NCBI GenBank assembly: GCA_910583795.1
Contig: CAJTZQ010000014.1
Location: forward strand, 1 to 59,633
Direction of reading: 5' to 3'
Length of the DNA stretch: 59,633 bases
From: an uncultured Muribaculaceae bacterium
GTDB taxonomy: Bacteria > Bacteroidota > Bacteroidia > Bacteroidales > Muribaculaceae
A model generated the notes under the pieces. That model had not been told where the DNA came from, did not search any database, and saw only the letters and a list, made by a program, of their open reading frames with translations. Positions 16,465 through 24,502 of the stretch are shown piece after piece (positions within the stretch are counted from its first letter, which is position 1; the number at the start of each line of letters is the position of its first letter). A program made the position numbers and the translations under genes.

Positions 16465-17568
16465 ATGTCTTTAAAATGCGGTATAGTGGGGCTGCCCAAC
16501 GTCGGCAAATCCACCCTATTCAACTGTCTGAGCAACGCCAAGGCTCAGTCAGCTAACTTCCCTTTCTGTACAATCGAGCCTAACGTGGGTATGATCACAG
16601 TGCCCGACGAACGTCTCAATAAACTTGTGGAGATGTGCAATCCGCGTAGTGTGGTTCCAGCCACTGTCGAAATTGTCGATATCGCAGGACTCGTGAAAGG
16701 TGCGTCGAAAGGTGAAGGTCTCGGCAACAAATTCCTTGCAAATATCCGTGAAACAGACGCTATCCTCCATGTGCTGCGTTGTTTCGACGATGACAATATC
16801 ACCCATGTCGACGGGAATGTAGACCCTGTGCGCGACATGGAGATCATCAACTATGAGCTTCAGCTAAAGGATCTTGAGACAGTAGACTCCCGTCTCGCAA
16901 AGACCCTCAAGGCTGCACAGACAGGCGGCGACAAGGTTGCAAAACTTCAGGCTGAGGTGCTCAAGGCATATAAGGAGGCTCTCGAACAGGGGAAGCCGGC
17001 GCGTAGTGTACAGTTTGAGTCGAAAGACGAGCAGCGTTTCGCCCACGATCTTTTCCTTCTCACCAACAAACCGGTGCTCTACGTCTGCAACGTAGACGAT
17101 GCCTCCGCTGTTGAGGGCAACAAATATGTGGAGCAGGTAAAGGAGGCTTTGAAGGGAGATTCTTCCCAGATCATGATTGTTGCCGCAGCCACTGAAAGCG
17201 ACATCGCCGAACTGGAAACTGCCGAAGAACGTGCCGAATTTCTTGAGGAGATAGGTTTAAAGGAGAGTGGCGTAAGTCGCCTGATCCGTGCTGCATACGC
17301 TCTACTCGACCTTCAGACATATTTCACAGCCGGACCTGACGAGGTGCGCGCCTGGACATTCCTACGCGGCACGAAAGCACCGCAGGCTGCAGGTATTATC
17401 CACACTGATTTCGAAAAGGGATTTATCCGTGCGGAGGTGATCAAATATGACGATTTCGTGAACCTTGGTTCGGAGAACGCCGTGAAAGAAGCCGGTAAGA
17501 TGTCGGTTGAAGGTAAGGAATATGTTGTCAACGACGGCGACATCATGCACTTCCGCTTCAACGTCTGA
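16465..17568 (+). CDS. ychF: Ribosome-binding ATPase YchF (OLA1/Obg family)
   Basis: The 367-residue length is standard for YchF. The P-loop GLPNVGKSTLF is at 8-18, Switch II is DIAGLVKGASKGEGLGNKFL near 72-90, and NVDD lies near 212 in place of the NKxD of true GTPases, consistent with the ATP preference of the family. The C-terminal TGS domain (about 282-367) includes TFLRGTKAPQAAGIIHTDFE and the terminal GDIMHFRFNV. It binds ribosomes and is linked to stress and redox control in other bacteria. It has its own promoter and terminator and is conserved housekeeping DNA between accessory stretches. Confidence 0.97.
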   Translation: MSLKCGIVGLPNVGKSTLFNCLSNAKAQSANFPFCTIEPNVGMITVPDERLNKLVEMCNPRSVVPATVEIVDIAGLVKGASKGEGLGNKFLANIRETDAILHVLRCFDDDNITHVDGNVDPVRDMEIINYELQLKDLETVDSRLAKTLKAAQTGGDKVAKLQAEVLKAYKEALEQGKPARSVQFESKDEQRFAHDLFLLTNKPVLYVCNVDDASAVEGNKYVEQVKEALKGDSSQIMIVAAATESDIAELETAEERAEFLEEIGLKESGVSRLIRAAYALLDLQTYFTAGPDEVRAWTFLRGTKAPQAAGIIHTDFEKGFIRAEVIKYDDFVNLGSENAVKEAGKMSVEGKEYVVNDGDIMHFRFNV

Positions 17569-17580
17569 CCTTAGGCAATG

Positions 17581-17634
17581 AGCAATTATTAATTAGTAAT
17601 TTAAGACTTAATTAATTGCTAATTAATAATTGCT
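17581..17634. repeat. AT-rich inverted repeat after ychF
   Basis: Arms AGCAATTATTAATTAG (17581-17596) and CTAATTAATAATTGCT (17619-17634) are perfect 16-bp complements, with more AATTA words between. This is a word-array hairpin built from a third vocabulary. Confidence 0.8.
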
Positions 17635-17651
17635 ACTTACTAATTCAAATA

Positions 17652-17691
17652 AAGAAAGGACAGTTTGCTCGATCGCAGATTGTCCTTTCTT
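17652..17691. terminator. Bidirectional terminator after ychF
   Basis: Stem AAGAAAGGACA/TGTCCTTTCTT (17652-17662, 17681-17691) with an 18-nt loop that can pair further. A/T-rich edges on both sides let it serve ychF and the minus-strand Fic remnant. Confidence 0.7.
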
Positions 17692-17696
17692 ACAAG

Positions 17697-17942
17697 TTAA
17701 TTGTCATATTTGATCCGGAATTTATCAAGCAGCAGTTTGAAGTAATCTTGTGCCGTGAGACAGGTATCCAGCAGATATCCCTTGATTCGGGGCCAGTTGT
17801 GTAGTCCGTTGTAATAATACATCTTGAGTTCATCAGTGATGATGAACGGCACATAACCATTACGCAGACACTCCCGGAACATGATCAGTCTTCCCACTCT
17901 TCCATTTCCATCCTGAAAAAGATGACACCGAGTCGCCTGCTT
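17697..17942 (-). pseudogene. Fic-domain protein, C-terminal remnant
   Basis: In the open frame below a TGA at 17943-17945 the translation reads KQATRCHLFQDGNGRVGRLI, which contains the Fic core motif H-x-F-x-D-G-N-G-R-x-x-R (AMP-transferase active site), followed by FRECLRNGYVPFIITDELK and about 40 more residues typical of the end of a Fic fold. The N-terminal two thirds of a Fic protein are missing. The sequence upstream is instead a GNAT-like fragment in another frame. It is therefore a dead gene joined to unrelated DNA near 17925-17935. Confidence 0.75.
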
Positions 17943-17988
17943 TCAATCTTCTTATGATGCATTTTTCTTGAAATTCTTCTCGAGTCAT
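17860..17988 (-). pseudogene. N-terminal stub of a GNAT-type toxin-like acetyltransferase
   Basis: A 42-residue frame from ATG 17988 begins MTREEFQEKCIIRRLKAGDS and then VSSF. This resembles the start of small GNAT acetyltransferases that follow a short MARP-type partner in Bacteroidetes. After VSSF it reads nonsense over the Fic remnant and stops. Only about 25 residues are meaningful. The assignment rests on the partner gene immediately upstream and on memory of the pair, so it is tentative. Confidence 0.4.
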
Positions 17989-17990
17989 GA

Positions 17991-18143
17991 CTAATTCACC
18001 ATCATTTTCATGACAGTTTCATACGATTTACGAATCTGTTCCTTTTTTTCGGATGAAACTTTTGGAGGATTTTTCATTCTCTCTTCAAACCGGCGGCCAT
18101 CAGATCCATATAAGATGGGCGTTTCTTTGATTGGTCTTGCCAT
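17991..18143 (-). CDS. Small antitoxin-like protein (MARP-type partner of a lost GNAT gene)
   Basis: 50 residues starting at ATG 18143: MARPIKETPILYGSDGRRFE, then a charged helix and KKEQIRKSYETVMKMM. Short proteins with this MARPxKETPxLYG start are found in front of GNAT genes in Bacteroidetes and look like the antitoxin half of a toxin-antitoxin pair (inference). The frame is intact and the stop is 2 nt before the GNAT stub ATG, as in a working operon, but the partner is truncated. Confidence 0.6.
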   Translation of the reverse strand: MARPIKETPILYGSDGRRFEERMKNPPKVSSEKKEQIRKSYETVMKMMVN

Positions 18144-18301
18144 AATAAATTGATTGTGTTTGTATTTTATTGTATAACGTGAATTTACATTTAAAGTTGT
18201 ATTTTATATTTAAACCATTAAGAATTGGTACTCAATTTATAAAGTAAAATCGGATGGAAGAAATATTAAAAATATAGATAATGATTTTGGCAAAGATTTA
18301 T

Positions 18302-18489
18302 TGTGTCCTATAGAACATGATAATATTACGACAAGAGCCCCATGGAACAGGGTAAATATTGCGACCAGAGTCCCATATAACAGGAAAAGTATTACGACCA
18401 AAGCCCCATAGAACCGGATAGGTGTTATGACTAAGGGTTCCATAGAATAGGATAAATATGATGACCAGGGTTCTATCGAACCGGTAAAG
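18302..18489. repeat. 33-bp tandem repeat array, six degenerate units
   Basis: After a partial unit (18302-18323) come units at 18324-18356, 18357-18389, 18390-18422, 18423-18456 and 18457-18489, four of 33 bp and one of 34. The core is GACCAGAGTCCC followed by ATAGAACAGG. On the minus strand the period equals 11 codons and reads PVLWDSGRN-like peptides. Related units occur at 57875-57935. There are no unique spacers, so it is not CRISPR. Confidence 0.85.
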
Positions 18490-18604
18490 TCGGGGAGAGA
18501 TAAAAATTACCATTATTTTATGTTTTTCAACACAATATGTCTAATAAAAATTTTCTATTTATAAAAATATTTATTGATGGCAAGGTTATTTTATGGAATA
18601 TGAT

Positions 18605-18641
18605 ATTATGCGGCTGGAACATTATGTTTTGGCTGCATAAT
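18605..18641. repeat. 37-bp dyad, upstream copy A
   Basis: Pattern ATTATGC-N7-ACATTATGTTT-N5-GCATAAT, identical in spacing to the copy at the ATPase promoter (19044-19080). Here the -7-like box reads TATGTTTT and there is no -33, so it is probably not an active promoter. Confidence 0.75.
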
Positions 18642-19037
18642 GTTTTTTGTGAGGAGTCGGGGATGGATCTGGCATGGAGACCCTCTTGATCCCATTTGTT
18701 CTTTTGTACTTTTGTTCTATCAATCATTCCTGTTCTTTGGTGCTCTGGTCTGTCCAATCCTTTGTTGTTTTGTTGAATCGGATGTCGGTGCTTGACCCAA
18801 AAGGAATTTATTGGGGGAACAGATCTTCCATCAGAAGGAGGAATTCAGATTCGGTTATAAATATAACTATGCTTAATGTTATCCTCAATTATTGCACTTA
18901 AATATAATTATAGGCATATTTATATGATCCATAACTCCTTCACTCAGTCTCAAAACAACCTCAAAAACTCTTTCTAAATACTAACCTATGCCAAAAGCAA
19001 GCATACTCTTAAATTTTCTGAAAATATAGAAGAAAAA

Positions 19038-19080
19038 TTTGGAATTATGCTCATAAAACATTATGTTTGCAGAGCATAAT
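19038..19080 (+). promoter_or_regulatory. Promoter with embedded dyad operator of the DUF234 ATPase gene
   Basis: -33 TTTG at 19038-19041 and -7 TATGTTTG at 19062-19069 are separated by 20 nt. A 9-bp perfect dyad, ATTATGCTC (19044-19052) and GAGCATAAT (19072-19080), brackets the -7 box and the expected start site. A protein bound to the dyad would block transcription, so autorepression or a nearby regulator is likely (inference). Confidence 0.7.
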
Positions 19081-19090
19081 AATTTTAGAT

Positions 19091-20488
19091 ATGAAGTTTG
19101 TAGATAGAAAAGAGGAGACAGAACGGCTTAAAGAAGCTATCAGTAAGGAAGGTACGGCATTAGTGGTAGTATACGGACGCCGACGTTTGGGAAAATCTAC
19201 CCTTATAAAAAGGGTGATTTCCGACAATGATATCTATTTTCTTGCAGATCGTTCAGAGGGTGAGCATCAGAGAGTGTTATTATCAAAGATGTTTTCTCAG
19301 GTTTTCCCTGATTTCGATAAACTTTCATATCCGGATTGGGAATCGATTTTTCTTGCAGCCAATTATCGTGCTGAAAAGAGGTTCACTCTGTGTCTTGATG
19401 AATTCCCTTATCTTGTGGAGCAATCACCGGAACTTCCATCGGTGATTCAGAAATTAATAGATAATAAGCAGTTGAAATATAATCTTATATTATGCGGATC
19501 ATCACAAAACATGATGTATGGTTTGTTTCTTGATTCGTCTGCCCCTCTATATGGAAGAGCGGATGAAATCATGAAACTTACACCGTTGCGTCTGCCATTT
19601 ATAGAGGAAGCTCTTGGACTTGATTCTGTAGATGCTGTGGAAGACTATGCAATCTGGGGAGGCGTGCCACGTTACTGGGAACTTAGGGAACACAGGTCAT
19701 CTTTGAGTCAAGCTTTATGGCGGAATGTTTTTTCAGTAAACGCCCCATTATTCGAAGAGCCGGTTAAGTTATTTCAAGATGATATTAAAGACACGGTAAA
19801 AACCTCTACCATTATGTCATTTGTCGGCGCCGGCTCTAATCGTCTTTCCGAAATAGCGGCACGTTGTAATGAACCGGCTACGAATCTTTCCCGACCTTTG
19901 AAAAAACTCATAGATTTAGGTTTCCTCGAAAAGGAGGTGCCGTTTGGAGTGGATGAGAAGAATAGTAAGAAAAGCCTTTACAAAATTGCAGACCCGTTTT
20001 TGGCTTTTTATTTTCAATTTGTAGTGCCTAACCGATCATTTATCGAGCTTGACCGCCGGCTGCCGATTGAAGAGATGTTGAAAGCGCAATTCTCAAAATA
20101 TGTCGGCATGCAATGGGAGAGAATTTGTAGGAATGCCGTGACGGGTAATATTGTCAACAATGTGCTTTACGGTAAGGCTTGCAGATGGTGGGGATCAATT
20201 ATTAATGAAGAAAACAATCCCGAACAAATTGAATTGGACGTTGTGTGTGAATCTTTTGACAAGAAATATCTTCTTGTGGGTGAATGTAAATGGACGGCAG
20301 CTGAAAACAGCAGACATCTTCTTGCTGAAATAACAAGAAAAGCATCCCTTTTGCCTTTCGCGAAAAATAAAATTATAGTACCGGTACTCTTCCTAAAAAC
20401 TAAACCATTGGATTTTGAAGAGAGTGAAGCAATTGGAAATGGAGGTGCAATCATGTTGCCTGAAGATGTCGTAGCGCTATATAAATAA
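19091..20488 (+). CDS. ATP-binding protein, archaeal-ATPase/DUF234 type
   Basis: About 465 residues from ATG 19091; the TTG at 19067 lies inside the -7 box and cannot be used. The N-terminal STAND-like ATPase domain (PF01637 class) starts FVDRKEETERLKEA, with Walker A YGRRRLGKSTLI near 28-38 and Walker B LCLDEFPYL near 102. A winged-helix-like stretch lies near 250-290 (LSEIAARCNEPATNLSRPL). The C-terminal nuclease-like DUF234 part (about 300-465) has ELDVVCESFDKKYLLVGECK, a plausible D-ExK site. The family is widespread in archaea and anaerobes, and the role is unknown. It is flanked by repeat-rich DNA, as expected of a mobile or defence gene. Confidence 0.85.
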   Translation: MKFVDRKEETERLKEAISKEGTALVVVYGRRRLGKSTLIKRVISDNDIYFLADRSEGEHQRVLLSKMFSQVFPDFDKLSYPDWESIFLAANYRAEKRFTLCLDEFPYLVEQSPELPSVIQKLIDNKQLKYNLILCGSSQNMMYGLFLDSSAPLYGRADEIMKLTPLRLPFIEEALGLDSVDAVEDYAIWGGVPRYWELREHRSSLSQALWRNVFSVNAPLFEEPVKLFQDDIKDTVKTSTIMSFVGAGSNRLSEIAARCNEPATNLSRPLKKLIDLGFLEKEVPFGVDEKNSKKSLYKIADPFLAFYFQFVVPNRSFIELDRRLPIEEMLKAQFSKYVGMQWERICRNAVTGNIVNNVLYGKACRWWGSIINEENNPEQIELDVVCESFDKKYLLVGECKWTAAENSRHLLAEITRKASLLPFAKNKIIVPVLFLKTKPLDFEESEAIGNGGAIMLPEDVVALYK

Positions 20489-20491
20489 TTC

Positions 20492-20512
20492 AATGTTCGC
20501 GAAGTGAACATT
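20492..20512 (+). repeat. Degenerate head hairpin after the ATPase gene
   Basis: AATGTTC-GCGAAGT-GAACATT begins 4 nt after the stop and is followed by TAGGGT. It has the same position and shape as the head of the 150-bp family, with arm changes that largely keep the pairing. Confidence 0.55.
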
Positions 20513-20815
20513 TAGGGTATAGAGTTGGTATTTGGTTAAGAAGTAAGGAGTATCTTGCAATTTGAAAAACGCTATTATTTCAAAATAAAAATGTAGATGT
20601 CATGGTTCGATGTCTCTATCATGACAATCTTATTGGTGATTTTGTCTTGAAATTTAGTGGATAATGGATTATTTGCAGGCTTGCGAAATATTAGTGCCCA
20701 TAAATTATATAAATTACGAATTGTTTTTGTATATTTGCAGAGCCGGAACGGATGAAAATCTGCAACATTAATTTATAACCTAAAATCTGAAAAACCTCCC
20801 AAGGTTTGGCTATCT
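20513..20815 (+). promoter_or_regulatory. Leader region and promoter of the ior operon
   Basis: No gene. A dyad TGTCATG (20598-20604)/CATGACA (20620-20626) lies early in the region. The -7 box TATATTTG is at 20730-20737 without a clear -33, giving a leader of about 70 nt before the iorA ATG at 20816. No riboswitch class was recognised in the leader. Confidence 0.5.
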
Positions 20816-22441
20816 ATGAAAATGAAACAACTCTTACTGGGAGATGAGGCATTCGCCTTAGGCACTATCAATGCCGGTCTCTCAGGTGCTTATGCCTATC
20901 CGGGCACCCCATCTACGGAAATAATGGAATTCGTGCAGTCAAATCCTGTCGCAAAGGGACGAGGGGTACATTCCCATTGGTCGTCAAATGAAAAGACCGC
21001 CATGGAAGAGGCTCTCGGTATGTCATTTTGTGGCAAGCGTGCCTTCGTATCCATGAAACACGTTGGGCTAAACGTTGCCGCCGACCCGTTTGTAAACTCT
21101 GCCATGACAGGAGCCAATGGCGGCCTGTTGGTTGTAGCTGCCGATGATCCCGGCATGCATTCTTCGCAGAATGAACAGGACTCTCGTTTCTATGCAGATT
21201 TCGCGATGATACCTGCTCTTGAGCCTTCAAATCAGCAGGAAGCTTATGACATGGCTTCCTACGGATTCGAATTGTCTGAAAATCTGAATATCCCTCTATT
21301 GTTTAGATTTGTGACGCGCCTGAGCCATTCGAGAGCTGTTGTGGAAGTGGAGGAATCGCCTGCCGAAGAAAATGGCGTAACCTATCCTGAGAATGCGAGA
21401 CAATGGGTGCTTATGCCGGCGGTATCGAAAGTACGCAACCGCCAGCTTATAGCTGATTTCGAAAAATTTGTAAAGGCTTCCGAGAAATCACCGTTCAATC
21501 GTTATGAGGAGGCACCGCGTCATGAAATCGGAATTGTGGCAAGCGGCATAGCCTATAATTATCTTAAGGAGGCGTTTTCAGGTAATATTCCCTTCCCCAC
21601 TGTCAAAGTGAGCCAATACCCGTTGCCTAAAAAATTGATTAGGCAGCTTTATGATTCCTGCGACTCCCTGCTTGTGCTTGAAGAAGGTCAGCCGTTTATC
21701 GAATCAAAATTGCGTGGACTTTTAGACGTCGGTAAGAAAATATACGGCAAACTTTCTGGCGACGTGGTCCGTGACGGAGAGCTTACTCCCGACGATGTGA
21801 AAGCCACCATGGCGAAGATAGCCCCGGCAATTTCCGGCATCAAAGATGTGGAAAAGAAGAGTGTGTCTGAAAAGGTGGTTGCACGTCCTCCCGCATTATG
21901 TCAGGGATGTGGGCACAGGGATGTCTACAGTGCCCTCAACGAGGCTCTTGAAAGCAATGTGAATCCGAAAGTATTCGGCGATATCGGCTGCTATACGCTT
22001 GGTTTCCTCAAGCCATTTAATGCTATCGACACGGTTGTCGACATGGGTGCTTCTATCACAATGGCGAAGGGTGCCGCAGATGCCGGGCAACATCCAGCCG
22101 TGGCTATTATCGGCGACTCCACCTTCACCCATAGTGGCATGACGGGATTGTTGGATGCCATAAATGAAAACTCCCCTATAACAGTCATTATATCAGACAA
22201 TCTTACCACCGGCATGACGGGTGGTCAGGATTCACAAGGCACAGGTAAGCTTGAGGAGATCTGTCTTGGGCTCGGGGCGCTTCCGGAGCATGTCCGCACG
22301 ATTGATTCGCTGCCCAAGAATCACGATGAAATGGTGAAGCTGTTTAAAGAAGAAATTGAATATCAGGGACTGTCGGTTATAGTGTCGCGCAGAGAGTGCA
22401 TACAGACGGCACGCCGCCATGCCTCGGCAAAGAAATCATAA
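20816..22441 (+). CDS. iorA: Indolepyruvate ferredoxin oxidoreductase, alpha subunit
   Basis: This 541-residue thiamine-diphosphate enzyme oxidatively decarboxylates aryl-pyruvates to aryl-acetyl-CoA, reducing ferredoxin. N-terminal pyrimidine-binding domain: LLLGDEAFALGTINAGLSGA, then YPGTPSTEI, with HWSSNEKTAMEEALGMS near 60. C-terminal ThDP domain: RPPALCQGCGHRDVYSAL near 360, GDIGCYTLG near 390, and the GDSTFTHSGMTGLLDA to DNLTTGMTGG stretch near 440-470, the Mg-ThDP motif. The protein ends at ARRHASAKKS; the C-terminal 2[4Fe-4S] ferredoxin domain present in archaeal IorA is absent, so electrons must leave by another route. First gene of a four-gene operon. Confidence 0.95.
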   Translation: MKMKQLLLGDEAFALGTINAGLSGAYAYPGTPSTEIMEFVQSNPVAKGRGVHSHWSSNEKTAMEEALGMSFCGKRAFVSMKHVGLNVAADPFVNSAMTGANGGLLVVAADDPGMHSSQNEQDSRFYADFAMIPALEPSNQQEAYDMASYGFELSENLNIPLLFRFVTRLSHSRAVVEVEESPAEENGVTYPENARQWVLMPAVSKVRNRQLIADFEKFVKASEKSPFNRYEEAPRHEIGIVASGIAYNYLKEAFSGNIPFPTVKVSQYPLPKKLIRQLYDSCDSLLVLEEGQPFIESKLRGLLDVGKKIYGKLSGDVVRDGELTPDDVKATMAKIAPAISGIKDVEKKSVSEKVVARPPALCQGCGHRDVYSALNEALESNVNPKVFGDIGCYTLGFLKPFNAIDTVVDMGASITMAKGAADAGQHPAVAIIGDSTFTHSGMTGLLDAINENSPITVIISDNLTTGMTGGQDSQGTGKLEEICLGLGALPEHVRTIDSLPKNHDEMVKLFKEEIEYQGLSVIVSRRECIQTARRHASAKKS

Positions 22442-22470
22442 TTCCCTAACCTTAAATCTAAATCTAAAAT

Positions 22471-23073
22471 ATGAAAACCGATATAATCCTTGCCGGCGTG
22501 GGAGGTCAGGGGATTCTGACAATCGCCACAATACTCGGAGCCGCCGCATTGAAAGAAAATTTATACCTCAAGCAGGCTGAGGTGCACGGCATGAGCCAGC
22601 GTGGCGGCGATGTGCAATCGAATCTGAGAATCAGTTCCGAACCGATCCATTCCGATCTCATCCCTTATGGGAGTGCCGACCTTATAGTGTCGCTCGAACC
22701 TATGGAAGCTCTTCGCTATGTGCCATATCTCTCGAAAGAGGGGTGGATCGTGACCAATACAAATCCTTTCGTCAACATCGACAACTATCCGGAAATGTCT
22801 GAAGTCGAATCGGAACTTGAGGATTGTGGAAATGTGGTTGCTTTCAATATGGATGAAACCGCAAAATCCCTGATGTCACCGAGAAGCTCAAATATGGTGC
22901 TTTTAGGTGCCGCTTCTCCTTTCATCGACCTTAAAACGGAAGAAATAGAGCAAGCCATCGCTAATCTTTTCTCTAAGAAAGGAGTAAAAATTGTGGAGAG
23001 CAATATTGGCGCTTTCAAGGCTGGAAGAAAATATACTGAAGATCTGCTTAAATCACGAACTTTAAATTCCTGA
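22471..23073 (+). CDS. iorB: Indolepyruvate ferredoxin oxidoreductase, beta subunit
   Basis: This 200-residue partner of IorA belongs to the pyruvate-ferredoxin-oxidoreductase gamma family. The opening DIILAGVGGQGILTIATILG and LKQAEVHGMSQRGGDVQSNLR are the family signatures. Length is normal and it lies 29 nt after iorA. It forms the catalytic heteromer that handles indolepyruvate, phenylpyruvate and 4-hydroxyphenylpyruvate in the cytoplasm. The stop is 4 nt before the next ATG, so expression with the aminotransferase is likely coupled. Confidence 0.95.
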   Translation: MKTDIILAGVGGQGILTIATILGAAALKENLYLKQAEVHGMSQRGGDVQSNLRISSEPIHSDLIPYGSADLIVSLEPMEALRYVPYLSKEGWIVTNTNPFVNIDNYPEMSEVESELEDCGNVVAFNMDETAKSLMSPRSSNMVLLGAASPFIDLKTEEIEQAIANLFSKKGVKIVESNIGAFKAGRKYTEDLLKSRTLNS

Positions 23074-23077
23074 CGTC

Positions 23078-24385
23078 ATGTTTCCGATAAGTTCAGACCT
23101 TATGGCGGATGCAATCCGCAAAGTTTCAATCATCGATCTTTCTTCAGCCACTATCCGTCAGATATGTGCCCTTGCAGTGGAACTCGAGCGCGAGGCGGAA
23201 GACGCCATGGTGCATCTCGAGATAGGAAATCCGGGATTGAATTCCGAGACAGTGGGTGTGGAGGCTGAAATCGGTGCATTGCGTGCCGGAATCGCGAACA
23301 AGTATCCCAATATTGCCGGAATTCCTCAGCTTAAGCATGCCGCAAAAGATTTCGTGAAAGCTTTCATGAATATCGATATCCCGGAAAAATGTGTTGTCCC
23401 GACCGTCGGTTCGATGCAGGCGAGTTTCACCATGATGCTTCTTCTGTCGATGAGGCTTCCGGACAAAGACACTATGCTCTTTATAAACCCCGGTTTCCCG
23501 GCTCAACGCCATCAGGCGAAACTGTTAGGCATAAAACAGGTATCGTTCGATATTTATTCTTATCGAGGAAAGGCGCTTGAGGATAAACTTGAGAGTGTAT
23601 TGAAAGAAGGGAATGTGACAGGACTGATTTACAGTAACCCCAATAACCCGGCATGGACAAACCTCACTGAGGAGGAACTTGAGATAATCGGGCGTCTCGC
23701 CACCAAATATGACGTGATCGTTCTTGAAGACCTTGCCTATTTAGGTATGGATTTCAGGAAAGATATAAGCACCCCGTATGAGCCTCCATACGTTCCTACC
23801 GTCGCCAATTATACCGACAATTATATCCTGATGCTTTCGGGCTCAAAGATATTCAGCTATGCCGGTCAGCGTATAGCCGTGGTATGCATGGGAGATAAGG
23901 TATACGACCGTCATTATCCATACTTTGAAAGTTTCTTTGAGATGCCTGCGTTTGGCGATGCATATATCTACGGTGTGCTTTATTGCTCATCTTCGGGTAC
24001 TGCACATTCAGCTCAATATGCATTGGCTGCGATGATGGAGGCTGCTGTGAAGGGTGAGCTTAATTTCGTTGACCATTGCAGCGAATATGCCCGAAAGGCG
24101 GCAAAGGCAAAGGAGATATTTCTGCGCAATGGCTTTCATATCGTATATGAGAAGGATGGTGACCAACCGATCTCAGACGGTTTCTTTTTTACTGCCGGCT
24201 ATAAAGGTATGAGCGGAAGCGAGTTGCAGAGTGAACTCCTGCGCTATGGTGTTGCCACCATCACTCTTGATTCCACCGGTAGCACACGCGACGGAGTTAG
24301 GGTCTGTGTGTCGATGATTCCTGATGAAGAGACTTTTGACCGGCTTGACACCTTCCTCGGCAGATTCCATGCAGACCATGTTTAA
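23078..24385 (+). CDS. PLP-dependent class I/II aminotransferase (aromatic amino acid type, inferred)
   Basis: 435 residues; the start may be ATG 23078 or, with equal plausibility, ATG 23102 (MADAIRKVSI). It shows fold-type I features: LEIGNPGLNSETVG near 47, GSMQASF near 110 (cofactor-phosphate loop), YSNPNNPAW near 186, LEDLAYLGMDF near 220, the Schiff-base lysine in LSGSKIFSYAGQR near 258, and a C-terminal Arg motif RDGVRVCVS. Placement 4 nt behind iorB suggests it makes the aryl-pyruvate that IorAB consumes, with 2-oxoglutarate as acceptor. The substrate is inferred from context. Confidence 0.85.
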   Translation: MFPISSDLMADAIRKVSIIDLSSATIRQICALAVELEREAEDAMVHLEIGNPGLNSETVGVEAEIGALRAGIANKYPNIAGIPQLKHAAKDFVKAFMNIDIPEKCVVPTVGSMQASFTMMLLLSMRLPDKDTMLFINPGFPAQRHQAKLLGIKQVSFDIYSYRGKALEDKLESVLKEGNVTGLIYSNPNNPAWTNLTEEELEIIGRLATKYDVIVLEDLAYLGMDFRKDISTPYEPPYVPTVANYTDNYILMLSGSKIFSYAGQRIAVVCMGDKVYDRHYPYFESFFEMPAFGDAYIYGVLYCSSSGTAHSAQYALAAMMEAAVKGELNFVDHCSEYARKAAKAKEIFLRNGFHIVYEKDGDQPISDGFFFTAGYKGMSGSELQSELLRYGVATITLDSTGSTRDGVRVCVSMIPDEETFDRLDTFLGRFHADHV

Positions 24386-24395
24386 TTGATAATTC

Positions 24396-24502
24396 AGTTG
24401 TGAGTCGTGTGTTTTGAGTTGTGAGAATATAGTATTGCCTCAACTCAAAACTAAGCACTCACAACTAAAATCTCACAACTCACAACTCAAGACTCACAAC
24501 TT
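24396..24502. repeat. AGTTGTGAGT word-array hairpin inside the ior operon
   Basis: The left arm 24396-24421 contains AGTTGTGAGT and GTTTTGAGTTG; the right arm 24441-24466 contains CAACTCAAAAC and ACTCACAACT. The arms pair over 26 nt with few mismatches, and three further TCACAACT words run to 24501, right up to the next ATG. It could attenuate or protect the mRNA between aminotransferase and CoA-transferase. Confidence 0.8.

Larger units (their letters stand above)
18144..19043. other. 900-bp stretch without a convincing gene
   Basis: AT-rich. It holds a 33-bp tandem array (18302-18489), a 37-bp dyad (18605-18641), GTTCTTTTG words near 18690-18770 and nothing I would call a gene. Frames of 60-76 codons exist on both strands, but they are composed of the repeats or have no sensible protein character. 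The region looks like decayed mobile DNA between ychF and the DUF234 ATPase. Confidence 0.6.

Noticed and set aside
18302..18489. CRISPR array
   Set aside because: The 33-bp units are directly adjacent and no unique spacers separate constant repeats; no cas genes are in the window.
18674..18901. Small gene of about 75 residues
   Set aside because: It is made of GTTCTTTTG-type words, has no promoter or family likeness, and lies in a decayed stretch.
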